A DNA stretch of 26,813 nucleotides from an uncultured Slackia sp. (GTDB lineage: Bacteria; Actinomycetota; Coriobacteriia; Coriobacteriales; Eggerthellaceae): NCBI GenBank assembly GCA_934661005.1, contig CAKUIK010000030.1:1-26813 (forward strand), read 5' to 3'. A program made the position numbers and the translations under genes. Under the pieces are notes generated by a model that did not search any database, had not been told where the DNA came from, and saw nothing but the letters and a program-made list of their open reading frames with translations. Below are positions 1-6,963 of this stretch, one piece after another. Within the stretch, counting starts at the first letter, position 1. Each line of letters starts with the position of its first letter.

Positions 1-861
1 ATGATGGACAGAGGTATCTATCTCTATACCTTTGGCACCGTCAACACCGGCGTGGACATTACCACGCGTTTCTCCGGTCTTGTCGGTGACGCCGTCGTGT
101 TCGGGCAGGTTGTCGCTCTTGTCGTAGGGGTGAATGCCTACCTCATGTATGCGGGGAGGGCATATCGCGGCGCATTCCCCATCACGCTTGTCTTGGTCTT
201 CTTCGCGTTTCTAACCTATTCGAAGGGCGCGCTGATTTGCCTCGGTATCGTCGGAGTGTTTGCGCTTTTCGGTTTCGTTCGTAAGACGGTGCGGGACGGG
301 TTACCCGTCCGCTATTTTATCGGTGGTCTGCTCGCACTTGCTGCAGCGTATTTACTGGCGACGTATATGCTGTCTGGGTCGTCGCTGTTCTCTGCCGACG
401 CGCTGGCGACCCGTCTCGATTCAAGCGATTTGCTCACGGCGCGCAGGGAAATCTGGAATGCCTATTTCAAGCTATGGGACGGCACTGGTCTTCCCATGCT
501 GTTCAAGGGTATCGGATTCGACACCTACTTGAACACGACGGTTTACGGCAGGTGGCACAATTGCCATAACTTGTATATCGAGGCCGTAACCTTGTTCGGG
601 TGGATTATGGCCGTTGTCATGGCTATCGCCCTCGTTACGCACCTCATGAAGATGAAGCAAAGAGGGGCGGTCTTTTTCACCTTTATGCCGTGCATCTTGC
701 TCCTCGTATCGGGGATCATCTTGCACGGATTCCTTGATTTCCCGTTCTTCTACGAGTGGACTGTCGCCCTTGGTTGCCTGGAGTTCGCGGCCGAGAGAGC
801 GGGAGGGCGTGAAAATAAGAAACAAGAGGAGGCAGACAGTGCGTATACGGGTCTTGTCTAA
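1..861 (+). CDS. O-antigen ligase/polymerase-like membrane protein (5' end probably outside window)
   Basis: Integral membrane protein of at least 286 residues, mostly hydrophobic segments. It has a long extracytoplasmic-type loop around residues 125-190 that ends in the HNCHNLYIEA stretch (about residues 187-196). A His-Asn pair followed by L-x-x-E at this point is typical of the Wzy_C/O-antigen ligase family, which polymerises or transfers lipid-linked glycan repeat units on the outer side of the membrane. Family members usually have 400 or more residues and the frame is open at base 1, so the N-terminal part is probably missing. The 3' end overlaps the acyltransferase gene, and a flippase and a LicD gene follow, which supports a role in surface glycan assembly. 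Ligase versus polymerase cannot be told apart here. Confidence 0.75.
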   Translation: MMDRGIYLYTFGTVNTGVDITTRFSGLVGDAVVFGQVVALVVGVNAYLMYAGRAYRGAFPITLVLVFFAFLTYSKGALICLGIVGVFALFGFVRKTVRDGLPVRYFIGGLLALAAAYLLATYMLSGSSLFSADALATRLDSSDLLTARREIWNAYFKLWDGTGLPMLFKGIGFDTYLNTTVYGRWHNCHNLYIEAVTLFGWIMAVVMAIALVTHLMKMKQRGAVFFTFMPCILLLVSGIILHGFLDFPFFYEWTVALGCLEFAAERAGGRENKKQEEADSAYTGLV

Positions 862-1405
862 CCTTAAGGGTTCCCTTGTCGGGTTCTTTCGAGGTGACCC
901 AAACATCGGAAAACTCAAGGCGAGGGGGCTGAAGGTCGGCAGCAATTTCAACATGCTCGGCGGGTGCATCATCGATCACTCGCACTGTTGCCTGATTACC
1001 ATCGGCGACAACGTGACGTTTGCCCCGCGCGTGCACGTGCTCGCACACGATGCGAGCACTAAGCAGGCGCTTGGTTACACCCGCATTGCGCTTACGCGCA
1101 TTGGGAATGATGTTTTTGTGGGCGCCTCCAGCACCATCATGCCCGGCGTTACCGTCGGGGACGGCGCTATTGTCGGGGCGGGAAGTATCGTGACCCAGGA
1201 TGTTGCTCCTGGTACCGTTGTGGCAGGTAATCCCGCCAAGCCTATATGTAGCTGCGAGGACTACCTTGCAAGGCAAGAAAAGAAGATGGGACAGTTACCT
1301 GTGTTTGATGAGCGGTATACGTTCGGCGGAGGCGTGACCCCCCCCCTTATCAAAGAAATGGTCGAGCGGCTTAAGGCGGCCGGCGGGCGTGGGTTTATCA
1401 GGTGA
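839..1405 (+). CDS. Hexapeptide-repeat (LbH) O-acyltransferase, WbbJ-like
   Basis: Predicted 188-residue acyltransferase with a left-handed beta-helix. Imperfect hexapeptide repeats run through the middle (IGDNVTFAPRV, IGNDVFVGASSTI, VGDGAIVGAGSIV), followed by the usual GNPAKPI turn. AHDAS contains the His expected in the active site. Such enzymes acetylate or acylate sugars of surface glycans using acyl-CoA. I chose GTG at 839 because AGAGGAGG at 825-832 sits 6 bases upstream; an earlier in-frame ATG has no such site. The start lies inside the upstream gene, and the stop overlaps the GTG of the flippase, so translation is probably coupled. A run of nine C lies at 1338-1346 near the 3' end (see findings). 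Confidence 0.85.
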   Translation: MRIRVLSNLKGSLVGFFRGDPNIGKLKARGLKVGSNFNMLGGCIIDHSHCCLITIGDNVTFAPRVHVLAHDASTKQALGYTRIALTRIGNDVFVGASSTIMPGVTVGDGAIVGAGSIVTQDVAPGTVVAGNPAKPICSCEDYLARQEKKMGQLPVFDERYTFGGGVTPPLIKEMVERLKAAGGRGFIR

Positions 1406-2682
1406 TAGGATGGTTCGGCTTGTCGCTTAGAAAAACGAAGGTTGCTCCAGAGAACAAGACGCTTCTCAGGAGCACGGTGTCGATGTATCTGCTGCAGGCG
1501 GCTAAGTACATCTTCCCGTTCATAACTCTGCCGTATCTGGCGAGAGTCCTTGGCACGGACGGCTACGCCGTGCGCTCCTATGTGCTCTCAATCATGACCT
1601 TCGTGCAGATGGCTGCCGAGTTCGGCTTTATGAATTACGCAATTGCTGTCATTGTTAAGGACGGTCTTTGTCCTGAGACTGCATCGCGTGTCTCAAGCAG
1701 GATCATGGCCGCGCGCCTTGTGCTCTACGTACCTCTCACCCTTGTCGTGTTCGCCATGAATGCGACCGTTCCCCTCATGGGTGAAAATGCCGGTTACGTC
1801 TGGCTGTCATTTGCGGGCGTTTTCTTCAGTTCACTGCTGCCGGACTTCGTATTCAGGGCCTACGAGCGTATGGGCATCATTACCGTGCGTTACGTTGTGT
1901 CGAAGGGTGTGGCCGTTGTCCTCACTTTTCTACTCATCCATTCCGTTGACGACCTCCTTCTGGTGCCGGCGCTGGATTTGCTTACCTCGCTTATCGCCTT
2001 CGTCTGGAGCTGGGCCGCCGCTGTGCGGGAGTTCGGCGTCCGCCCTGTCGCTTTCACCGTCAAGGAGGTTTGGCGCGACCTCGCGCAAGCGGCGGTCTAT
2101 TTCGTCTCGGGTGTCTCGACGATCGTGTTCTCTTCCTTGACGACCTTTTTGCTTGGAGTTTTCAACCACAACCCGACAGAGATCGCTTACTGGGGAATTG
2201 CGATGACGGTCATGAATGGGTTCAACTCGTTGTATTCGCCGCTCTCTCAGAGTCTCTACCCCAACTACTTGAAGCGGGCGAAAGGCAATGGCTCGTTCTC
2301 GCTAAGGAGGCTGTACCTTCTCTGTCTGCCTGTTTTACTGGTGGGCACAGTGGCGTTCTTCTTCCTGAGTAAGCCCGTGATGTGGCTTCTGGGGGGTGAC
2401 GACTATCTAGGCGGTAGTTATGTCCTCGCGATTCTGTCCCCCATTGTCCTCTTCTCGTTTTATGTGCAGCTTTCAGGCTGGCCGTCTCTTGGAGCGGTTG
2501 GACGGGTGAAGGAGCTCACCGCCACCACCGTCTGGGGTACGCTGTTCCATCTCTTAGAACTCGTCTTGCTTGCGGTGTTTACTCATTACGAGCTCTGGCT
2601 CGTTGCTGCTGCAAGGATGCTTTCAGAGGGTGTAACAGCAGTGTTGAGGCTGATTGCATGCCGCAAAGCCGGCATCATTTAG
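1402..2682 (+). CDS. Wzx-type polysaccharide flippase (MATE/MOP superfamily)
   Basis: A 426-residue polytopic membrane protein of normal length for Wzx flippases, which turn undecaprenyl-linked glycan units from the inner to the outer face of the membrane. The N-terminal pattern fits the family: SMYLLQAAKYIFPFITLPYL, then R-V-L-G-T-D-G-Y-A, the charged loop that follows helix 1 in polysaccharide-export MOP proteins. The GTG start at 1402 overlaps the TGA of the acyltransferase (GTGA), so re-initiation is likely. It sits between a polymerase/ligase-like gene and LicD, consistent with one export pathway. The transported substrate cannot be inferred from sequence. Confidence 0.85.
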   Translation: MIGWFGLSLRKTKVAPENKTLLRSTVSMYLLQAAKYIFPFITLPYLARVLGTDGYAVRSYVLSIMTFVQMAAEFGFMNYAIAVIVKDGLCPETASRVSSRIMAARLVLYVPLTLVVFAMNATVPLMGENAGYVWLSFAGVFFSSLLPDFVFRAYERMGIITVRYVVSKGVAVVLTFLLIHSVDDLLLVPALDLLTSLIAFVWSWAAAVREFGVRPVAFTVKEVWRDLAQAAVYFVSGVSTIVFSSLTTFLLGVFNHNPTEIAYWGIAMTVMNGFNSLYSPLSQSLYPNYLKRAKGNGSFSLRRLYLLCLPVLLVGTVAFFFLSKPVMWLLGGDDYLGGSYVLAILSPIVLFSFYVQLSGWPSLGAVGRVKELTATTVWGTLFHLLELVLLAVFTHYELWLVAAARMLSEGVTAVLRLIACRKAGII

Positions 2683-2692
2683 GAGGTTCATT

Positions 2693-3490
2693 TTGCGTGA
2701 GATGACGCTTTCAGAGGCGCAGGGCTGCATCAAGGAGACGCTGTACTATTTTGCAGACTTTTGCGATGCTCATGGGTTGATTTATTGGCTTACTTACGGC
2801 ACCCTCATTGGTGCGGCGAGGCATGGGGACATAATTCCCTGGGACGATGACATCGACGTGTGGATGCCCCGTAAGGATTACGAGACGTTTGCGCGCGTCT
2901 TCAAAGACAACGCCGGTTACAGCTTTCACTACATGGGCAACGATGAGATGCAGTACGACTACCGTGGCATCATTTGCGATGAGCGCACGCTTCACAGCTT
3001 CAACCGGCGCGTGACCGATTTTCACTATGGGTTGCATATCGATGTGTTCCCGCTTGACTATCTTAACGATGACAGACGCGTTCGCGAGCATGACGCGCTT
3101 CGAACCTATCGATTGATGGACCTGTCGCATAGGCTATGCCTTGCCGACCCAGAAGCCTATCTTGCCAGCCACTCTGCCGCCCATGGTTTTCTTTTCCGTG
3201 CGGCAAAGGCGACCGTCGGCCATATGGACTTGCGTACGCGCATGATGAATGAGGAGCGCAAGGCCGCTGCGCATGCGCCTTCAAATTGGGTCGGAATCAT
3301 CGGCGACCCGACCGTTACGGGGTTCAAGGCCGAATGGTTCGATGGGACCGAATACTTGGATTACGGCTCGCGCAAGCTCGCCGTTCCTGCGGGTTACGAG
3401 AAAATATTGAGGACGCAGTACGGCGATTATACGAAACTGCCGCCGGAAGACCAAAGGAAACCCTGCGGGCATTGGTACTGGAAAGATTGA
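2693..3490 (+). CDS. licD: LicD-family phosphotransferase (phosphocholine transfer to glycan)
   Basis: Predicted 265-residue LicD protein. The diagnostic block is near the N-terminus: YWLTYGTLIGAARHGDIIPW followed by DDDIDVWMPRKDYETF, that is G-T-L-x-G-A-x-R-H, the DDDID metal-binding cluster and R-x-D-Y. LicD enzymes transfer phosphocholine from CDP-choline to sugars; the wider family moves other phospho-alditols. I chose TTG at 2693 because AGGAGG (2681-2686) lies 6 bases upstream; ATG at 2702 is in frame but too far away. It is the last gene of the glycan cluster and faces the LicC-LicA fusion and LicB-like genes, which would supply CDP-choline. That context makes phosphocholine the likely group. 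Confidence 0.88.
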   Translation: MREMTLSEAQGCIKETLYYFADFCDAHGLIYWLTYGTLIGAARHGDIIPWDDDIDVWMPRKDYETFARVFKDNAGYSFHYMGNDEMQYDYRGIICDERTLHSFNRRVTDFHYGLHIDVFPLDYLNDDRRVREHDALRTYRLMDLSHRLCLADPEAYLASHSAAHGFLFRAAKATVGHMDLRTRMMNEERKAAAHAPSNWVGIIGDPTVTGFKAEWFDGTEYLDYGSRKLAVPAGYEKILRTQYGDYTKLPPEDQRKPCGHWYWKD

Positions 3491-3496
3491 TGCCGT

Positions 3497-3548
3497 CCAA
3501 AGGCCGAGAACCCTCTGGATATTTATCCGGAGGGTTCTCGGCCTTTGG
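3497..3548. terminator. Long hairpin between convergent licD and LicB-like operons
   Basis: Perfect 19-bp inverted repeat (CCAAAGGCCGAGAACCCTC and its complement), extended by a T-G wobble and GGAT/ATCC to about 24 bp around an ATTT loop. It begins 6 bases after the licD stop and ends 40 bases before the stop of the convergent operon. No clear T-run follows on the plus strand. It probably works as a shared, bidirectional transcription end. Confidence 0.75.
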
Positions 3549-3588
3549 CTGCTAGCATATGTTTTACTGTCTTAACTTACTGCTGTTT

Positions 3589-3864
3589 TTATTTGATATA
3601 CCTGTCGACCATATCTTTTCCGAATTCGGTCAGTCTATAGTTGGTAACAAGCTGCTTATTGCTGTCGATTTCGTAGCTAGTTTCCTGGAGGATTCCGTTT
3701 TCTTTGGCTGTAGCTAGTGCCTCGGCTACGTCATTTAGGGTTAAGAGCTTGTATCCGGAATACTCGGCATCGAGCGCCGCCACAACGCCTTGTGCGCAAT
3801 CCTCGGTTCCGTTTTCGAAATGCTTGATGATTGCGTAATAAAGCGGCAGAGAAGCGTTACTCAT
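3589..3864 (-). CDS. Small winged-helix-like protein in lic operon
   Basis: A 91-residue protein starting MSNASLPLYYAIIKHFENG. The central part (LTLNDVAEALATAKENGILQ) followed by a beta-rich stretch (NYRLTEFGKDMVDRYI) looks like a small winged helix of the kind ending in L-T-x-x-G. The ATG at 3862-3864 overlaps the TAA of the LicB-like gene (ATGAGTAA), so it is the third gene of the operon and probably translationally coupled. An upstream in-frame start exists but would lie inside the transporter gene. It could regulate the operon, but there is no direct evidence. Function is not otherwise recognised. Confidence 0.6.
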   Translation of the reverse strand: MSNASLPLYYAIIKHFENGTEDCAQGVVAALDAEYSGYKLLTLNDVAEALATAKENGILQETSYEIDSNKQLVTNYRLTEFGKDMVDRYIK

Positions 3865-4966
3865 CGGATGCCTCCTTCTGTTTAAGCGCGGTAAGCGGGT
3901 TGATTGCAATGCAGAAGATGCCTGCGACCATAATCAATGCGCCGATCCATTGCTCTGCGGACAGGGGCGGGTAGTTGGTCGACATTCCTCCAGCGTTCAG
4001 AACGCCCATAATCAGCCAAATGAAGAAAGGTCCCCAGAAGGCGTACATTCCGTTGCATGCCATACCCAGTGCCGTGCCGCACATGGAGTTTCCTTTGTAC
4101 CAGAACGAGAATGCAGGCATGGCGAAGAATCCCGATATCGCAAACAGCAAGATGGCTGAATCAGTTGCCGCTGCCGAAACCATAGCGGGCACAACCGCAA
4201 AGCCATCGCCGATGGTCGCGAGTATCGGAAACGCGATAATGAATTCAAGTATGCCCGCCGTAAGCTGCCTGATGGCGATGCCGATGCGGTAGTCGATGAG
4301 CACGGTGCCGAAACCTGCAACGCAGCCTTCAAAGCCCCAGCCGAATGCGGCGAGGAACGCAAACAGGCAACCGAACAGAGCTTCAGGTCCCATGTTTGCG
4401 AAGCTGGTGCCGCCGATGATGCCGGCGGCAACCAGGCACACGAGCACGCCGGCTACCTTATGCGCTTCCAAGCGCTGCTTGAAAAGGATTCGTCCGAGCA
4501 CGGTGCCGATGGCGCAGTTCAACGCTGCGATGGGCACGATGACGCCAGGATTGCCGGCTGCCGTGGCTGAGTTGAGGGCGACCACGTAAGCGATGGTCGC
4601 AAAAGGCCCGCCAATGGCTGCGCATAGCATCATCACGCGGCCTGGCTTGGTTTTGGCTGTTTTCCAAAGATCTCCGAGTTGGCCGTTTTTCGCACAGGCG
4701 ATTAACGACCATAATCCGCTGAACAGGTCGTTCGCTCCTGCGGCAAGCGCTGCCAGGGCAAATGTGACGGTAAATGCGCTTAGCGGCGCATTGGCTCCCC
4801 AGGACTCGGATGCGAACCACGAACCCCACACGCCTTGCGTTTCCGCCAAGGTCAGGAAAGCGGTGTACAGGCCATAGCAGATGCCCGATGCTGTGGCGAA
4901 GGCGATGCCTCGAGCCATAAACTTACGGCGCTGCTGTTTCTTCAGTAGCAAGATATCTTGCTGCAT
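3857..4966 (-). CDS. licB: LicB-like DMT/EamA transporter (probable choline uptake)
   Basis: A 369-residue membrane protein with about ten hydrophobic segments and an internally duplicated DMT/EamA-like layout. Examples are the GGPFATIAYVVALNSATAAG region near the middle and FWGPFFIWLIMGVLNAGG near the end. It is longer than a typical 300-residue EamA protein, as LicB-like members tend to be. LicB proteins are linked to choline import for phosphocholine decoration. ATG at 4964-4966 is preceded by AAGAAGGGG at a normal distance. The gene lies 35 bases downstream of the LicC-LicA fusion and overlaps the small winged-helix gene, so the three form an operon. Choline as substrate is inferred from context. 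Confidence 0.72.
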   Translation of the reverse strand: MQQDILLLKKQQRRKFMARGIAFATASGICYGLYTAFLTLAETQGVWGSWFASESWGANAPLSAFTVTFALAALAAGANDLFSGLWSLIACAKNGQLGDLWKTAKTKPGRVMMLCAAIGGPFATIAYVVALNSATAAGNPGVIVPIAALNCAIGTVLGRILFKQRLEAHKVAGVLVCLVAAGIIGGTSFANMGPEALFGCLFAFLAAFGWGFEGCVAGFGTVLIDYRIGIAIRQLTAGILEFIIAFPILATIGDGFAVVPAMVSAAATDSAILLFAISGFFAMPAFSFWYKGNSMCGTALGMACNGMYAFWGPFFIWLIMGVLNAGGMSTNYPPLSAEQWIGALIMVAGIFCIAINPLTALKQKEASDE

Positions 4967-5001
4967 TTGTGCCCCTTCTTTCTGATTCGCTCGGAATTTG
5001 A

Positions 5002-6780
5002 CTACGCGGTGGCTTCTTTGCGATAAAGCCCAAGCGCCTCTTTTAGGTAGGTCTTGGCGTAGCGATAGTAGATGTACGCCCACTCGCCAACGTTGTCGCC
5101 TTCGCTTTCCTTAAGCAGCGACCATGCGTACCAGCACCAGCCGGCCATGCCTGCTTGACCGAGGTTGTGGCGCCATTCGGCTTCAGTGGGAGTGCGCCCA
5201 AAGTAGTGCGTCAGCGCTCGCATCATCTCGTCTTCGCTCAGCTGCTCGCACACGCTGAAAGTGCCGAAGTCGTTTGCGTAATCGCCCATTCCAGCGTATT
5301 CCCAGTCGATGAGGTCGGCATGTCCGTTTTCGTCGACGAGGAAGTTCAGGCCGAAGAAGTCGTTGTGACAGAGCACGGGTGCGTTGCCGTCGGCGAGAAG
5401 CAGGTCGTTTAGTTGCTCGGCTTGTTCGCGCATTTCCGCCCAGTCGCTCACGTTGATGGGCTCGCGTTCGAGGATTTTCTGCTCGTAGCCGGCGCCTTCC
5501 TCGTAGAAGCTGAAGAAGCGTTCTACCTTGGCGCCTGATTCGTGCAGCGCTCGTGCCATTTCCATAGCGCGTTTGAGCTGGGCGTCGTCGTGTGCGTCAA
5601 GGTTCTTGCAGTTCGGCACGAAGCGGGAGATCTTCCAGCCGCGGCGTGGGTTCTCGAACACGAACGTGTCGTCCAGCTTCAGCTTAGCGGCGGTTTCAAG
5701 TGCGGCTTTTTCTGCTTGGCGGTCGACGAGCAGCTCGGTGCCCACGCCGGGGTGCCGATAGACCCATTCGCCGTCATCGGTTGTGAAATGGCAGCTAAGG
5801 TTGGTGAGCCCCTGCTTGAGGGGGTACACGTTGCGGATTTCGGTCTTCTCGCATCCCAGGACGGCGACGATGTTGTCGAAGATTTCGCTGTCGAGGTTTT
5901 CCAGGAACAGGGGATCGAAGCCCTGCAGCTCATCGAGCGAGTCGAACTCATGGATGATGGGCGGGTTGTAGCGCATGATCGACATATCCAGCTCCTTGAT
6001 ATGGTCGACGTACAGCTCCTCCCACAGTTTGTCGCGCGTTTGGGGAAGGTCGTATTCATCCTCGAGGATTTGACGGAAGCGTTCCGAGAACGTGCGGTCG
6101 AAGTACGCGTGGCCGATCATGTACCAGGCGTCGCTGCCGCCTACGGTCACCTTCGAGATGCGGCCATGAGCGGCGGTCTGCATGCACCATTCTTTTGTGG
6201 GGCCTTCGGAATACTCTGCGGAGTAATAAGCCTTCCAGACATAGCGCTCGAAAGGGTTATCCTCGAAGTAGTTGTCCGAAGAGCAGATATAGGTGTTGCC
6301 CAGGATTTCGCGCACCAGCATCAGCGAGCTGTTGTTGTTGCGCTCGGCGTATGCGCGGTTGACTACGATCTTCACGCCATATTTGTCTTCCAGGTAGAAG
6401 AACGATTCCTTCTTATAGCCGACGACGATGATGATGTCGTTGACGCCGGCTGCTTTAAGCTGTTCGATTTGACGTTCAACGAGCACCTCGCCTCGCACTT
6501 TGAGCAGTCCCTTAGGGCGCTCATAGGAGATTGGGGCGAATCGGCTTGAGAGGCCTGCTGCCAGAATGATGGCATTTTCGACTTCGTACGGCTTCAGCTC
6601 CGCCATTCCCTTTGCCGTGAGGCGACCGTCGTCTACAAGACCGGCGTCGAGGCACTCCTTGAGCGCGGCGTTCACGGTGGCGAGCCCCATGTCGGTCATC
6701 GCCGAAAGCTCGCGTTGGGTAGCTCCCGAAGCGGTAGAAAGCGTGTTGAGTATCTTGAATTGATTATGAGTAAGTGCCAT
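5002..6780 (-). CDS. licCA: Winged helix + LicC-like cytidylyltransferase + LicA-like choline kinase fusion
   Basis: A 592-residue three-part protein. Residues 1-65 form a MarR/DeoR-like winged helix (TQRELSAMTDMGLATVNAAL). Residues about 68-300 are a nucleotidyltransferase with A-I-I-L-A-A-G-L-S-S-R (70-80) and RPKGLLKV, as in CTP:phosphocholine cytidylyltransferase LicC. Residues about 315-592 are a choline kinase/APH domain with the Brenner motif HNDFFGLN (Asp474) and LIDWEYAG (Asp492, metal). Both catalytic domains look intact, so one polypeptide could turn choline into CDP-choline, the LicD donor. ATG at 6778-6780 has a modest AAGGAA about 12 bases upstream. It heads the operon with the LicB-like gene. 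The DNA-binding-like N-terminus might allow autoregulation; this is inference. Confidence 0.85.
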   Translation of the reverse strand: MALTHNQFKILNTLSTASGATQRELSAMTDMGLATVNAALKECLDAGLVDDGRLTAKGMAELKPYEVENAIILAAGLSSRFAPISYERPKGLLKVRGEVLVERQIEQLKAAGVNDIIIVVGYKKESFFYLEDKYGVKIVVNRAYAERNNNSSLMLVREILGNTYICSSDNYFEDNPFERYVWKAYYSAEYSEGPTKEWCMQTAAHGRISKVTVGGSDAWYMIGHAYFDRTFSERFRQILEDEYDLPQTRDKLWEELYVDHIKELDMSIMRYNPPIIHEFDSLDELQGFDPLFLENLDSEIFDNIVAVLGCEKTEIRNVYPLKQGLTNLSCHFTTDDGEWVYRHPGVGTELLVDRQAEKAALETAAKLKLDDTFVFENPRRGWKISRFVPNCKNLDAHDDAQLKRAMEMARALHESGAKVERFFSFYEEGAGYEQKILEREPINVSDWAEMREQAEQLNDLLLADGNAPVLCHNDFFGLNFLVDENGHADLIDWEYAGMGDYANDFGTFSVCEQLSEDEMMRALTHYFGRTPTEAEWRHNLGQAGMAGWCWYAWSLLKESEGDNVGEWAYIYYRYAKTYLKEALGLYRKEATA

Positions 6781-6795
6781 GTTCCCCAGTTCCTT

Positions 6796-6882
6796 CTTGT
6801 TCGGTTTCTTGAAAGATAGCAGAAGAATCGAACATGGGAGTGGCTTGTTCGGATAATGGCAAGAAATATCAGTATTCGAACA
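6796..6882. promoter_or_regulatory. Repeated TGTTCG/CGAACA half-sites upstream of licCA
   Basis: CTTGTTCGG occurs twice as a direct repeat (6796-6804 and 6844-6852). The inverse CGAACA occurs at 6829-6834, and TTCGAACA at 6875-6882. One pair makes an inverted repeat CGAACA-N11-TGTTCG. All lie within about 100 bases upstream of the licCA start on the minus strand. They look like operator half-sites, but no clear -35/-10 pair could be fixed here. Confidence 0.45.
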
Positions 6883-6963
6883 CAGATGGAATTGGTGGAT
6901 ATCCTCGTGGTTGTTATTGCCCTAACTCTTTCATTGCGCTTTGGTATTTGCGTATCGGACGGC

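Noticed and set aside
5542..6549. 335-codon plus-strand ORF opposite the LicC-LicA gene
   Set aside because: Antisense shadow of a clearly coding, motif-rich gene; no ribosome site and no recognisable domain.
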